From NCBI GenBank assembly GCA_015680685.1, contig MNCI01008292.1, forward strand, positions 1 through 64,000: a stretch of 64,000 nt of DNA, read 5' to 3'. Each line of letters begins with the position of its first letter. The stretch's first letter is position 1. Under the pieces are notes generated by a model. The model was not told the origin of the DNA, made no database searches, and saw only the letters and a program-made list of their open reading frames with translations. Source of the stretch: Gnetum montanum. Taxonomy: Eukaryota > Streptophyta > Gnetopsida > Gnetales > Gnetaceae. Made by a program: the position numbers and the translations under genes. Positions 35,270-48,119 of this stretch are shown one piece after another.

Positions 35270-36480
35270 AATTTTAAACCTGAAGCAAAAATCCCAAATG
35301 AGAGATCTTATCAAATAACTATACATCAAAGGGAGGAACTTTAAAAGAAATTAAGTAAATTACTTTCTAATGGTTTCAAGGAGTTTATTTCTCCATGTGC
35401 TATTCTAGATATTATTTTACTCAAAAAGGACATGGATGAAATAATAATGTGTATTAATTCTAGGGTTGTGATTAAGATAATAATTAAATATAGATTTTTG
35501 AATCCTAGAATGGATAACATTCTTGATGTTTTAACAAATTCTAAGATATCTTCTAAGAATTATTTGAAAAGTAGATACCACCAAATTAGAATTGGTCCTC
35601 AATGATTTGTATAAGTGGTTATTTGGATGAATCAATGGTCTAACCAAATTCATGAGGCTTATGCATGATGTGTTGGAAGATTTTGTTGGTAAATATTTCA
35701 TAGTTTTATTTGAAGATATTTTGGTTTATAGATCCAATGAATATGAGCATGAACAATGCTTAAGGAAGATGTACTCAAAGTTACATGAGGCTTAAGTAGT
35801 CATCAATTCCGAGAAATGTCATTTCATGTAGAGGAAAATTATGTATTTATGCCATGTACTTTCCAAGAATAAAGTTAAGTTGAAGCCCAAAAAGATTAAG
35901 GTAAACAAGGAATGAACTTCAACTAGAGATGTGGGAGAGCTAAGATCTTTTCTTAGTTTCACTAGTTTCTATAGGATATTTCTTAGAAATTTAGTTTTTC
36001 TTGCATGACATCTTTTATCTTATTTAAAGATGAATTTGGTCTTTGTATGGAATGATGTTAAAAAGAGATTATTAAAAGCTTTAAAGGAAAAGATTTATAA
36101 TGATATGACCTTTTGCAATCTCAAATTATTTCAAGTTTTTTAAAGTAGAGATGTATGCAAGTGGACTTGCTATTGGTGGTGTAACTTCACAAGAGGATAA
36201 GCCCATTACATTTTTTAAAAAAAATGGAATGAGTTTCGATAAAAGTATAGTGTATATGAGAAAGAGTTATATGCTATACTTTAATAAATAAAGCATATTA
36301 TTGGTTGGGATTCGAATTTATTTTACTTACTTATCATAGAGCACTTCACTTTTTGAACTTTCAAAAGAAACTAAGTGTTAAACATATGAGATGTGTTGAG
36401 AAATTTTAAGAATTTCATTTTTTTAAAAGCATAGGATTGGAAAATTGAATGTTGTGGTAGATTCTTTGTCTAGAATTCAT
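35270..36480 (+). pseudogene. Element J reverse transcriptase and RNase H remnant
   Basis: RT blocks: KPEAKIPNERSYQI, LLSNGFKEFISPC, MCINSRVV, and the active site reading F-E-D-I at 35709-35720 where the family has F-D-D-I. RNase H follows around 36150-36480 with GVTSQEDKPI-like and YSVYEKELYA-like blocks. Many stops are present. Confidence 0.75.
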
Positions 36481-36769
36481 GTTACTTATTCTTGCATTAA
36501 GGTTAATGGATTTGATTTTTTTGGAAATTTTTATCCAAATAATATTCATTTTTATAATATTTAGAAATTTTTGAGTTCTTCATTATTAGAAACGATTAAT
36601 AAATTGATGGCTTACCATATCAAACATGGTATTCTTTTCAAAGATGAGAAAATTTGTATTTCAAGTATGATTTCAAATTGAAGATTATTGAAAAAAGCAC
36701 TAGAGTGATATGCCTAGATGTATGAGTAAGTTTATTATATTGAAATTGATGATCAAGAATTCTTGTTAG

Positions 36770-37780
36770 CTAAGTTTGTATGAGGATGTTATTAAATTTA
36801 CTAAGGAATGTTATGTTTGTCACAAGTTCAAAGGTAGAAAAGGTGTTGATGGACACTATATACGATTGCCAATCCTAAATGTTCCTTGAAAAAGTATTTC
36901 TTTGGACTGTGTTTACAACATCTAAGAATAAAATCTAATTATGATTTTATTTTATTTTTGTAATAAATATATTTACAAATATGGCTCATTTTATTCTATG
37001 AAGAAGTAGTAATAATGCTTTTAATGTTTCTTATCTATTCTTTTATCATGTAGTTAAATTTCATGTCATTCCATTGAATATTATCAATGATAGAGATGTT
37101 TACAAGTTAGTTTTGAAGATCTCTTTAGAAATTGTTAGGAATGAAGTTATCACTTTCTACAGTTTATAATTCCCAAACCAGTAAATAAATTGAAGTTGTT
37201 AATAGATATTTCTAAACATTCTTAGATGCTTAGGTGAGGATCAACCTCAAGATGAGATAATATACTGGTACATGCAAAATTTTTACAATAATGCATTCTA
37301 TAAAGAAATTGGTAAGAATCTATTTGTTATAAATTATGATTTTTACCTAAAATGGTTGATGAATTGAGTAAATTTGATAAATGTACCTCTATGAGTACTC
37401 AATTTTAATAAGCAAATAAAATAGTTGCATCAACAAGTTAAGGCTCACTGGAGAAGAAGATCAAAGATTTTGTATCCAAGGCTAATAAGAGTAAGAAAAA
37501 CGTTTAATTTAAAGTTGGAGATTTTGTGTGGATTTATTTGAGTAAAGAAAGGTAGAATAATATGCACTTTCACAAGCTCAAATCAAGAAGAATTGGTCTA
37601 TTCAAAATTAGGACCAAGATCAGTCTAAATGCATATGTAATTGATTTACCTAATGATTTTCATATTTCTTATGTTTTTAATGTTTTAGAATTGAGTCCAT
37701 ACCAAGGTTATGTTCTTGTATTATACTTGAAGAATATTTTTAAGGTTCTTAAGAAAGCAATTAAAGATGAAACTCCTTAA
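36770..37780 (+). pseudogene. Element J integrase remnant
   Basis: The zinc-binding end shows ECYVCHKFKGRKG. The core is broken, with IPLNIINDRD near the second Asp. The C-terminal block in an open frame (37562-37780) reads KLKSRRIGLFKI...NAYVIDLP...FNVLELSPY, typical of chromovirus integrases. I see no chromodomain after it. CRM/Reina-like is the nearest style, but the clade is uncertain. Confidence 0.7.
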
Positions 37781-40700
37781 AAATCATCAAAAGCCATTTG
37801 TGTTACATGTAAGAGAGGAAATAAGCACAAAAGGTAAGAAAAAAACATGAATAGTTGGTGGATTTGAGTGATGAAGGAATTGGGAATATCATATGAATAT
37901 GTGAGAATGATTTAGATTTATGGGAACTTGATGCTATTCTATGTGTACTATTCAATTGACACAAGTATCTTTTTAAGAGTGAAGAAAATGATAAGAACAT
38001 TAGTCCATCTTGAAGTTGTCCCAAGAGTCATAGGAATTATATGCTTTTATTTTGGAGTTGTTTGAATATCTTGTCAAGATTGGGTAGGTAATTGTGGGTT
38101 AACTATAAATTATAGTCAGTTGCAACTTGCAACTATGGATAAATGTCAAATTTCATGATTTTTAAGATTTGGTAGTGAGTTATAGATTCTTTCAAGTTGT
38201 AGTAAGGTCAAAGTCATAAAACTATGAGTTGAAGTTAGTAGTAATTAGAAGAGAGATAATAATTGAAAAAAATTAAATTTTATTAGTGCAACATGGTGTA
38301 ATTAGTATTTTGGATACAATTTAGAAAGTGTGTGGGGCTTGCAAGCCATAGTCACCAAAAGTTTAAGAAAAATAAATTTTGAAATAGATGCAATTTTTAA
38401 ATTGAAGACCAATGATTGGGAAAGGCCAAAGATCATCCCTATGACTTTAAAATGATGAAATTTGCCTAAAGGAGTGATTCACATATCAATTAACATATCG
38501 TAAGATTGAGATATTAAGGAAGAGATCTTATGGCATATTAAGCTTGAGTGATCATCTTCTTGATGGTACTCCTTGTATTATGAGAGTGGAGTGAGGATTT
38601 GATTGATTAATTATTTGTACTTGGGAGTGTATTTTTTTCATTGTGTAATTTATTATATTTCTTTTAAGGATAAATTTTTCTTATCTTTTCTTATTTAAAT
38701 GTTTTTGGTTTGGAATCTTTGTTTCCTAAGAGAGCTTGGATTATGAAATTCAAGGAAGCTCCTCATCAAAATATCTATTTAATTCTTGTGTTGTTCCACT
38801 AAAGAATCTCTAATAATATCTAAAACATTATAAGGAAATAAAAGTTAATACCCTTCTAGAAAAAGAAAAATAAATTTTCTAGATCCTATGAACTAGGTCC
38901 AAGTGGAAATATAAATATCCCCTAGTATAACTCATAAAACAAAGGATAGGTAAATGAACTTTAGATGCATTGATTACCTAATACTTAAAATAACATATGT
39001 TATAAATTTGAATGAATATTTTGATATAATTTCCATTTCTTACACTTAATCATTATTTTCATTACTAAATCTATTAATAGTATTAAAATTTATTTATATG
39101 TTTTTTAATTATTCTAATGCCAAAAAGTGTCTTCAAATTTTCTTTATAATTTTGAATATTTTTACATTCTTCTAGGAGAATATTCTTGAGTCTCTTCCTT
39201 CATTTCTTTAAGATGGGATCTTTAGCAAATGCCTTTTCCATTGTAGATCTAAAAGAAAATTAATTAAGCATAGGATTATAGCTTTAATAGTCATCGATTC
39301 TTATCCTTGGTATTAACCCACTATGTAACACCTCATTAACTAGGCTTAGGATAGTAAGACATTACTTATATAATTATACAAAATGTAGAAAAACTTAAAT
39401 TACTACATAATAAAAATTGAATTTATGCCATGTAAGAATGATAGGTACAGCAGTATACATCCATAAAATTGGCACATTTGGATAAGAGTAAACCAAACCT
39501 AACTTTTTCACTAAGAAACATAGGACAAATCCTGATTACCCAAGCCAAAATACAAATTATAGCTAATAATAGATAATTAAATTACAAATATGAAATTGAT
39601 ATTAGATGGGAAAATACAAAAACATCCAAAAGGCATTGAACAATAACATTGCATAATTGTCAAATAGAACTCCATGATAAAAAAATATAACATAAAAATT
39701 TATGAATAAAAATTGGCCTACACCAAAGATAGATAAAATATAATGCCAATAAAACACCCCAATACCATAATCGAGTTGAACATTACAATAGAGAATTTAA
39801 CCTAAACTAAAATCCAAATCTTAATTTAACATTTCAAAGCATGAATTATCATCAACATTCTCTTCTAAGCCATTCTTATCTAAGCTAACATGATCACCTA
39901 AAAACATATAAAACCAAAGGGAGTTAATCCTAAGATTGAGTAGGACAAATAAACTAGTAAAATATTCTCAAATGGATTTGGTCGAAGGCATCAGGTAGTT
40001 ATACAATCATGCACATGGGTAGTTGCAAACAAATATTATTCAAACCAACTAAAAAATGTACAAACATGAACCAATTATTCAAAAATAATAAACTAATTAA
40101 TTACAAAATAATAATTTTTAACTCCACCACCACCCATCCAAATCCACAAAATGAACCAATGAATCAAATTCACTTACTATGATATGTTTCATGCTATAAG
40201 TAACAACTCACCATCGTGGTATGGTTATGCTATAGTCACTACAAATAAATGACACTTATCATCATATGCTTCATGTTGTAAGAGTTTCGCTTACCATCAT
40301 GATATTGTTGATGTTATGTTCACTATAAGCAAACAATACAAAAGGTTGGTCAATTCGATTGTGAGTCCAAATATTCAAATTCCAAACAAAAAAATAAATA
40401 AACACCTTGCGTAGTAGGGAGATGAATCCAAATCACAGTTAAATAATGAATGAGTTTGAAACTCATATTTTCTAAACCAATAATTTTATGATAAATTCAT
40501 CCAAAAGATATGCATCGCTAACAAGATGTTCTAGTATAAGAAACTAAGGTATAATTATCAAAGTAATAAATTAGAAGTGTCAAATGGAGCCAAAATTGAA
40601 ATATGAGATTGGGTAGTATCTAATAAAATATTAAAATATTTTCTAACAAAAAATATAAATAACTTAGAACTATTCTAGATTCTTACAACTATAAAAATAA

Positions 40701-41193
40701 TAATTATTATTGTTTTCTAGTTTTCAAATATTGTGGAAGCTCTAAAAATAGTATTTTTGGCTATTTTCTCAATTTTTGGTTTCCCAAAGGCTAGGGCTCA
40801 CTTTACAAAATTTGTTCCATTTATTAATAGAAATTTACAAATACCTTCAAATATTCATCATGTTAGGTCATGAAGGATGGTAGAGTATGTCTCATGATGG
40901 GAAATAGCTAATTAAGCATTTGTTCTTCTTCATCATTAGCATCGAGAAGCATCTCATAGATCAAAATGTGAAAAATAATATAAAAACATAGTTCTATAGC
41001 TAACTTATTAGCATAATTTGAAAAAAAAAAGGCAAGGCATGATCAAAAGTAATCAAAACATTATCAAACCTAGTTAAAACATTGACTAACATCCCATGCA
41101 TAAAATTCAAACTTGAAAATTGATATACTAGAGCAAATATTATTAAAATAATATATCTAAGAATTTGGATTAATCAAAAAATAATTGCTAAAC
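37781..41193. other. AT-rich region, mostly unassigned; possible LTRs
   Basis: No coding motif recognised. A possible J 3' LTR lies within about 38025-38900. At 39327 TGTAACACCTC could be an LTR terminus of another chromovirus, but no matching end was found. A short tandem dimer lies at 40171-40334. Confidence 0.45.
40171..40334. repeat. 82-bp tandem dimer
   Basis: Two diverged units starting CACTTACTATGATATG (40171) and CACTTATCATCATATG (40253). Each holds two ACCATC-like and TATG-like sub-blocks, and the two units share about two thirds of their bases. Repeated promoter-like blocks of this kind are common in LTR U3 regions. No element boundary is visible around it. Confidence 0.5.
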
Positions 41194-41767
41194 TATAATG
41201 TCTGTGTTCCCAAATGATGCTACTACATAACGAAGATGGAGCTTCTTCATAACAAGTGTTATCATTATCATAACAATACTTGAAAGGGGAGTTGTAATTA
41301 AGACCTAAAAGGGCATGTTATAATAACTGATGTGTCTCTTGAGGTGACCTTTGGGGGTTTAACCTAAGGTATTTATACCCAAGCATAAAGGTCATATAAG
41401 CATGGAGTTGTGGAGCTAGTAAAAGTGAGTAACAGGTGTTGCATAAAGCAGGACAAGAAGATGACCGACCATTCCTTCTAGCCAGTTGTACACCTAACCA
41501 TGGTGGTAATGCTAGATTGCCATCAAGGGATAGATTTTGAAGGAAGTAAACCCCAAAAAACACTTTCAAAGCATGATCTAGATACACTATTCCACATTAA
41601 TAAAGCTTTCTTTCTTTCTTTTTCCTTCTACATTTTCCCTGTTATTTTTTATGCTTAATGTCAAATGTTACATATATTTGATGTTTGGTATATTATCTTC
41701 TTATCCATAATGTATAATATAACGTATATTTGATGCTTGCCATGAAATCTAGGAATAGGATTTCACA
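41194..41767 (+). repeat. D2 5' LTR
   Basis: 574 bp, the reverse complement of the D LTRs. It has TATTTATA around 41372 and AATAAAG around 41600, and ends TTTCACA. The left end is worn. An open frame on the other strand (41318-41587) is also seen in other copies of this LTR and is not a gene. Confidence 0.82.
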
Positions 41768-42249
41768 TTTGGTATTAGAGAAAATCACAACCCAAGGGCC
41801 AATCAGAACCATGGGCCAACTACAACCTACTGATTACCCATGGAGTTAAGATCCAAGGAGAACCATGGACCACCACCAAATGTATCATATGTCCAAGATG
41901 ATCCATACATCTACAAAAGAACCATGGAGTATATCATGTTCAACATGAATACCACCAACCAACATTCATTCAAGAATATCAACAATCAAGAGATTTGACT
42001 GTCTCACCAAGGTACATCAATTGTAAGAAATATTGGTAAAACACTAATCCAGGTAACTCTTACCCATCTTATATTATTTTTAGAATGTAATGGATTCAGG
42101 TCATCATTAAGTTTCTTCTAAAAGGTTAATAACCATGACTTAAGTTAATTTGGTCTCATTTGGAAATTAGTATCCTAAATACCCTACCGCTATAAACTTG
42201 GTAATACTCATATTACCTAGGATCTATGTATTGGTAAATATAAAGGATT
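41768..42249 (+). other. D2 PBS and leader, first part
   Basis: TTTGGTATTAGAG after the LTR is a good initiator Met-tRNA PBS with one change. The leader aligns with D (24539-24779 and the 201-bp segment). It contains one copy of that segment (about 42016-42219). It breaks off at the TGATGAG of element E, after GGATT. Confidence 0.8.
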
Positions 42250-43116
42250 TGATGAGTAGTGAGTAGACCCTAACCCAACCATACAAATCACTAAGCATTC
42301 ACGTGCGATCCGATCAAATTTTGTGAACTTATAACCTCCTAAGTACATTGGACTCTAGGAAGTGAAACTAACCATTACAATCATTTTCTTCCCAATTACA
42401 CTTATGAAATGCAAAGGTATGGTTAAGTGCAACTGAGGCATATGATATTTTCATTTTTATGTTTTATTTTTTAAGTCACCCAAGGATAAATAATAATGAA
42501 TAAAATAAAATAATTAAATTCCTAATTTAAGCTAACTAGCTACACCTAACTAATCCTAACATAAGCATCTGTTCCCACTTGTTGTACATATCCTAAACAC
42601 GTTTAATGCTACTAGGTTACCAAACTTTAAGTGTTACTGGGATTACCAAGCACCAAGTGTATGCTCGAAGTGGTTGTACTTATGTGCTTAAGTAATCACT
42701 ATTTAATATAACTTAATTTATCTTAATTTCATAAAACATTAAAGGAAATTACATAAAACATTAAATGTGTACATAAATGATTTACCTACTTCAAAGTGCT
42801 ACAAGGTTTATCAGAAAGCTTGTCTTTACTATCGTACACACTACAGTGCTCAGGTACAATAGTGTTTGAATAAAGATATGTACACTCTTTGACTTATACT
42901 GTGGGCACTTAGAAAAATATTGTAAATTTCAAATGATAAAACTACAAGAGCTTCATTACAACTATGACAACACATGCCATAAACATAGTGGGTGAGCACA
43001 TATTTATAGGCAAAAATAGCCACTACATTGACGAGGCCACGGCAACACATCAAATCATGTGTTGATGGAACCTAGTCGATAGGGCCTAGTCAATGCACCC
43101 AATTTATGATTCATCA
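42250..43116 (-). repeat. Element E 3' LTR
   Basis: 867 bp, TGATGAG...ATTCATCA. TATA complement TATTTATA at 43001-43008. Beyond it lie TCGATG-like repeats, as in F. The PPT read on minus is CATGAGGGTA next to 43117. Homologous to A and to 61139-61550. Confidence 0.9.
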
Positions 43117-43329
43117 TACCCTCATGACTAAATGAAAACCTATACTCAAGTTCTTTACAAATTTGGAAAGGTATGGAATTATTGACTAATGACAAACATA
43201 CAACAAACACAAATAAACACTAAGTGCCCAAGTGTACAAATATACAATCATTACAAAATTCTTTTGGTGTTCAAGACTAAAAAATTGAATACCAAGACAA
43301 AATTGACAAACACAATCCCTTTGAAGGCA

Positions 43330-46230
43330 TGAAGATAATGAAGAAGATTAAATAGTTCAAGGTGGTGGAGGCTCTTGAGGTTCCTAAGAACCTTCTCCTA
43401 CTTCAAGCACACATAGTGGTTGAGGCTATTGTGGTTGTCCTATTGCAACTATAACTTCTAGTGGAAGATGAAAAGCATCCAATAATACTTTCATCTTCTC
43501 CTCCTTACTCTTGGGATCATGCATGATCCATGTAGCTTCGTCAATGTGGCCCAGAATGGGCACATCCCAAGGATAGGGCATTGTTGAGAATAGCTCTTTG
43601 ACATTGATGAACCAAGTAGCAAATTGTTTTCGTTTGATGTTGTACACCCTAATTGCATTTTGCAATTCTTGGTGATCATTCATTCTTCTAACTAGGTTCT
43701 TAGTAGTTAATCTCTAATTAGTGAATCTTTTCCTAAGAACTTCTAGTTCAGTGTTTGCAGTCTCAAGCTTTTACTTGGTCTCCTTGCGATACTTGAACTC
43801 TACCTTGTACAAAAAATACAAGCTAGACACATATTTCTCTAACTTTGACTATGGTTGTTTGGCAGTCAACATTACCAGGTTTGCATATCAAAGATAGGCA
43901 AGCTCCATGTATTCTATCATCTCTTCAATCGGCAACTCCTTCATGCAGATCTCTACTTTTTTGTAAGCATCTATCTCATCAATGATAGGTTGCCACACCT
44001 CTTTTTCTTGCTGGAGTTCTTGGAGGACCTCATTAACTTTTTCCTTAGCCATTTTGATGTGTTTTTCATTAACTTCCTTCTATAGGCTAACTTGATCTCT
44101 GTAGTGGTTCTTGACTCTCTCAAATTTGAGAGCCTCATTTTTCCAAGCAAAAATCTCAATTGTAGTTTTTTGGCATAAGTCATAGACTTCCATCATAGAC
44201 ATTCTATTTTCAACTACCAATATTCTCAATCTAGTCTTTACCCTAGCTAGCTACTCCTGTTATTGATGGATGAATTCTTGCATCTACTATTTCTACACAT
44301 CAACATTCTACAAGTGATGATTCTCTACAGTTAGCATCTGATTCTCTAGGTGCATCTGGACCAAGTCCTTCTGAATTAAATGTGTCTTGGCCTTGGCCAT
44401 GGACTGGTCAAATATGATTGTCACCATCCCCTCCTCAAACTATTTAAGTCTATTTTGAAGTTGTTAAAAAGCTTCATATCTTGTCAATGCAGGGTTTAGG
44501 AGCACAAGATCATCAAGGAAAGCTCTTAATTTGGCAACATTCATAGCCAAGAATTGGTTTTGTGCTTGAGTCATTTCAAGTTGCCCTTCCAAAATGATGC
44601 ATTTTCCCTTTGCTTCAAGCTCCAACTAGGTTGTGGTGATGTTATCTAGAAAATCAAAGATATCCAAAATTAGTTGCTTGGTTCCCACCAATTGGTCTAA
44701 TAATTCCTCATGCTAGGCTACACTCAATCTACTACTAATAGTTTTTGTGAATGTTTGCACATATCTAAGTGTAGTTGTTTGGTACAGACACCATAGGTGC
44801 ATTCAGTGCTTTAACAATTCAATCAACAACCACTTCCATTGTTGTATCCTACCCTTGGTGCTTCATCACTAAGACAGTTAGCCCCTTGTCCTCCTCCAAG
44901 TACATTGAGAAGGTAACGGCATTCCCAAAAAATTTCTGGGAATTATTGTTGTTGTGAGAGAGACACCATTACCCCTTAGGCACTAGGATTCAACCTTGTG
45001 GGAAGCTACATTCTAGGGGCTAAGAATATTGGTCCACCTCCCTCCATCTTACTGATTGTTAGAGCCACCTCATTGAGTTGACTCATTGTAGGATGGTACA
45101 TAAATGGATCCCCACCTCTTTTTCTTATTTGCTACTCCTGCTCACACAAGAGATGCTCTTGAATTTTGTATAGGTGCTTAATGGAAATGTAGGCCTTTGG
45201 TATTGTTTCCTAAGTGGGTGGTGGAGGTGGTGATTGCTAGTTCTCTTCTTTGGACATGGCAGGGGTCTTGGCCTTTATCATTTTAAACTAAGAGGTAATG
45301 GAAGTATCCTTGATTGTGTCATTTATGTAGTAGAATATCCCTACCCTTTTACAGAGTATTCTGATAAGGCATGTAAATGGCAAGGGTTTTCTTTCATATT
45401 CATTTTCCTTGAAGTGCTTTTCTATCTCTAGATAGATTAGCTATTGAAGGTTTATAGGGAATTTCCTACTTAAAGTAGCACATGCATGGGTGGAGAAAGT
45501 AGTTACCTTGCTAGGCCTCACCGTCAGATTGAGGTGATAAGTCGTCATCTTAAAGTATATGTGCTCCATTGGTGTAAGCACACCAAACTCCTTGCGCTCA
45601 ATCCCAAAACATCGTTGGATCCACTTCTTTTTTACCTCTAGGTCTACTTGCATGAAGATCTTTGCTAGATGGATTCTAGAATCAGGCAAACCGAAAGCTT
45701 GTGCAATGGCTTCCACTAAGTAGGACACTTGAATGTCTTTGAATCTCATAGTGGCTTCTATATTTTTGCTATTTTAGAAGAGATATGTCTCTCCCATGTA
45801 CCACTCCCCATTGGAAGTGATGACTAGCCACATAGGAGAGTTTTGAAACTGTGTTTTGATTTTGGTGAAGCATGTTCTAAGAATGGACCAAAGTTTAGTT
45901 CTTGGAGAATTAAGCATTGGACATCACAAGGCTTGATTGTATTAAGCTAGGCTTGTCTCAATGTGACCTCAAGTCTTGTTACAAGCCCTAGTGCCTCTCC
46001 TTGATGAGATTTTTTAGTTACAACCTCTTCTTTGAGAATCTATTACATAGATTCCACTTTGAGCTCCTCTTAAAGAGGTCCATTTGCATGAGTTTCTACT
46101 ACCTTCTCCTAGGCTTGTTCCTACTACTCCCTTCCAACCCTGGGTTATTTATCTTTTTTTTGGGATGGTCCTCCTTTCTATGGCCATTTCAGCCTTGGTG
46201 CCATCTGTAATCACAACATGACCAAGGCTT
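43330..46230 (-). pseudogene. Element E third ORF remnant, function unknown
   Basis: About 2.9 kb of broken minus-strand frames. Two are better kept. 45749-45441 starts MRFKDIQVSYLVEAIAQAF and has a VKKKWIQRCFG block. 43683-43426 has MPYPWDVPILG and KEEKMKVLLDAF. The middle (43930-44700) is rich in Lys, Glu, Leu and Arg, suggesting coiled coil. F keeps only the end of this ORF, while B and I show only a short tail that could derive from it. I recognise no known domain. Athila-type elements have an extra ORF here, sometimes called envelope-like. Confidence 0.6.
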
Positions 46231-47214
46231 AGCATTTAATGTGTAACTTGAAATAATTGGAATACATTATCTCTTAAAGAAAGATACACCTGGCTAAGTT
46301 GTGATTATGATCGATTTGATCATTTCAATTATTATTTTATTCTTATTTTAATATTAATAAGTAATTTTAAGTTTACCAGAGTTTGTTGAAAGGGTTAAAC
46401 TCTCAAAAATTAATGGTTTAATATTATTCTATTCATTAACCCTTTGGAGGAGTTATAAAAATTTTGAAAAATTTTCATCGGAAACCTTAAGGTTTGTGGC
46501 CCTCACAACTAAGAGCTTACCTTCAGTAGCTACAGGATCAAAGAACGAAGTGATTTAGACAAACGCTATGAAAGTTATGGGCTCTAGAAGGTTTTGGGCT
46601 TTGAAAAATTGCAAAAACCTCCCTATCATTTTAAAGAAAATGAAAAAAATTTGTAAGTGTTGTGTAGTATTTATAGAATTTTTGTGTTGTGTTGATGGGG
46701 CCTAGTCGATGCAACTATTAACCACAATTGACCTTGTCAAAAATAATAATAATAATAAGGAATTTTTATGTGAAATGAGGATCAAATGGAAGCCCAAAAA
46801 GCCATCAACTTGATGAAAATATTAGAAGAGGGTTTTATAGTTTAAAAAATTGAGAAATGATTGGAGAATGAGATTTTTATGAAGAAAAATTCCTTAAGGA
46901 GTGCATAGCTAGATGCATGATGGAGCGCACGAAATATTTGATTTCAGCAACGTCTAAGGGTAAGGAACTTAACTAACCAAACCACGAGATATGCAAGTGG
47001 ATCCTCCCCATAGCAGAACATGCCCTTTTTGCCCTTGCATAACCTCAACTGTGTCTATGGGCCCCATAGTTGATTAATGATTACAAAAAGTTAAGGACCA
47101 AGCCCAAAGAATCAATTTAGCAATTTCAACATATCAAACTAAGACATTATGTGAAAACATGGACAATTGGTAGTAAGTTAAGTTATGAAAGCATTAATGG
47201 ATGATAGAGAGAGT
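46231..47214 (-). other. Element E region between third ORF and gap
   Basis: Non-coding leader-like DNA that aligns in places with B (18690-19139) and I (63640-64000), for example CAACTAAGAGC near 46507 and GTGGATCCTCCCC near 46997. An AAT microsatellite lies at 46741-46760. Confidence 0.55.
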
Positions 47215-47939
47215 NNNNNNNNNNNNNNNNNNNNNNNNNNNNNNNNNNNNNNNNNNNNNNNNNNNNNNNNNNNNNNNNNNNNNNNNNNNNNNNNNNNNNN
47301 NNNNNNNNNNNNNNNNNNNNNNNNNNNNNNNNNNNNNNNNNNNNNNNNNNNNNNNNNNNNNNNNNNNNNNNNNNNNNNNNNNNNNNNNNNNNNNNNNNNN
47401 NNNNNNNNNNNNNNNNNNNNNNNNNNNNNNNNNNNNNNNNNNNNNNNNNNNNNNNNNNNNNNNNNNNNNNNNNNNNNNNNNNNNNNNNNNNNNNNNNNNN
47501 NNNNNNNNNNNNNNNNNNNNNNNNNNNNNNNNNNNNNNNNNNNNNNNNNNNNNNNNNNNNNNNNNNNNNNNNNNNNNNNNNNNNNNNNNNNNNNNNNNNN
47601 NNNNNNNNNNNNNNNNNNNNNNNNNNNNNNNNNNNNNNNNNNNNNNNNNNNNNNNNNNNNNNNNNNNNNNNNNNNNNNNNNNNNNNNNNNNNNNNNNNNN
47701 NNNNNNNNNNNNNNNNNNNNNNNNNNNNNNNNNNNNNNNNNNNNNNNNNNNNNNNNNNNNNNNNNNNNNNNNNNNNNNNNNNNNNNNNNNNNNNNNNNNN
47801 NNNNNNNNNNNNNNNNNNNNNNNNNNNNNNNNNNNNNNNNNNNNNNNNNNNNNNNNNNNNNNNNNNNNNNNNNNNNNNNNNNNNNNNNNNNNNNNNNNNN
47901 NNNNNNNNNNNNNNNNNNNNNNNNNNNNNNNNNNNNNNN
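47215..47939. other. Assembly gap (725 N)
   Basis: Undetermined bases, at the same position within the element as the gap in B. Followed by A-rich DNA (47940-48050). Confidence 1.
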
Positions 47940-48119
47940 AAAAATTAATAAAGTAAAAACAAAAAGGTGTAACATAAAGAAAGCATAAAACAAATAATTT
48001 TCAAAACAACAAAGTGAAACAAAAATGTGAAAAAATAAAAAGATGAAAAACTTAGGAGCCACTATAATGGTTAGCATGGATGTCCATCTCCCCCAAAACT
48101 AAGTTATAAAGAGGAGATC

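Larger units (their letters stand above)
34060..38900 (+). mobile_element. Element J: decayed Ty3/Gypsy chromovirus-like element
   Basis: Plus-strand pol remnants in the order gag-like, protease, RT, RNase H, integrase. No 5' LTR is visible between F and the gag-like part, so the left end was probably lost with the right border of F. After integrase (37781-38900) lies AT-rich DNA that may hold the 3' LTR, but I cannot fix its ends. Confidence 0.65.

Noticed and set aside
39327-41193. A further complete LTR starting TGTAACACCTC
   Set aside because: No matching TTACA end with a PBS or PPT was found, so only a possible LTR is mentioned.
43330-46230. Envelope gene in element E
   Set aside because: Position would allow an envelope-like ORF, but no signal peptide, membrane segment or fusion motif can be read. 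Only an unknown third ORF is claimed.
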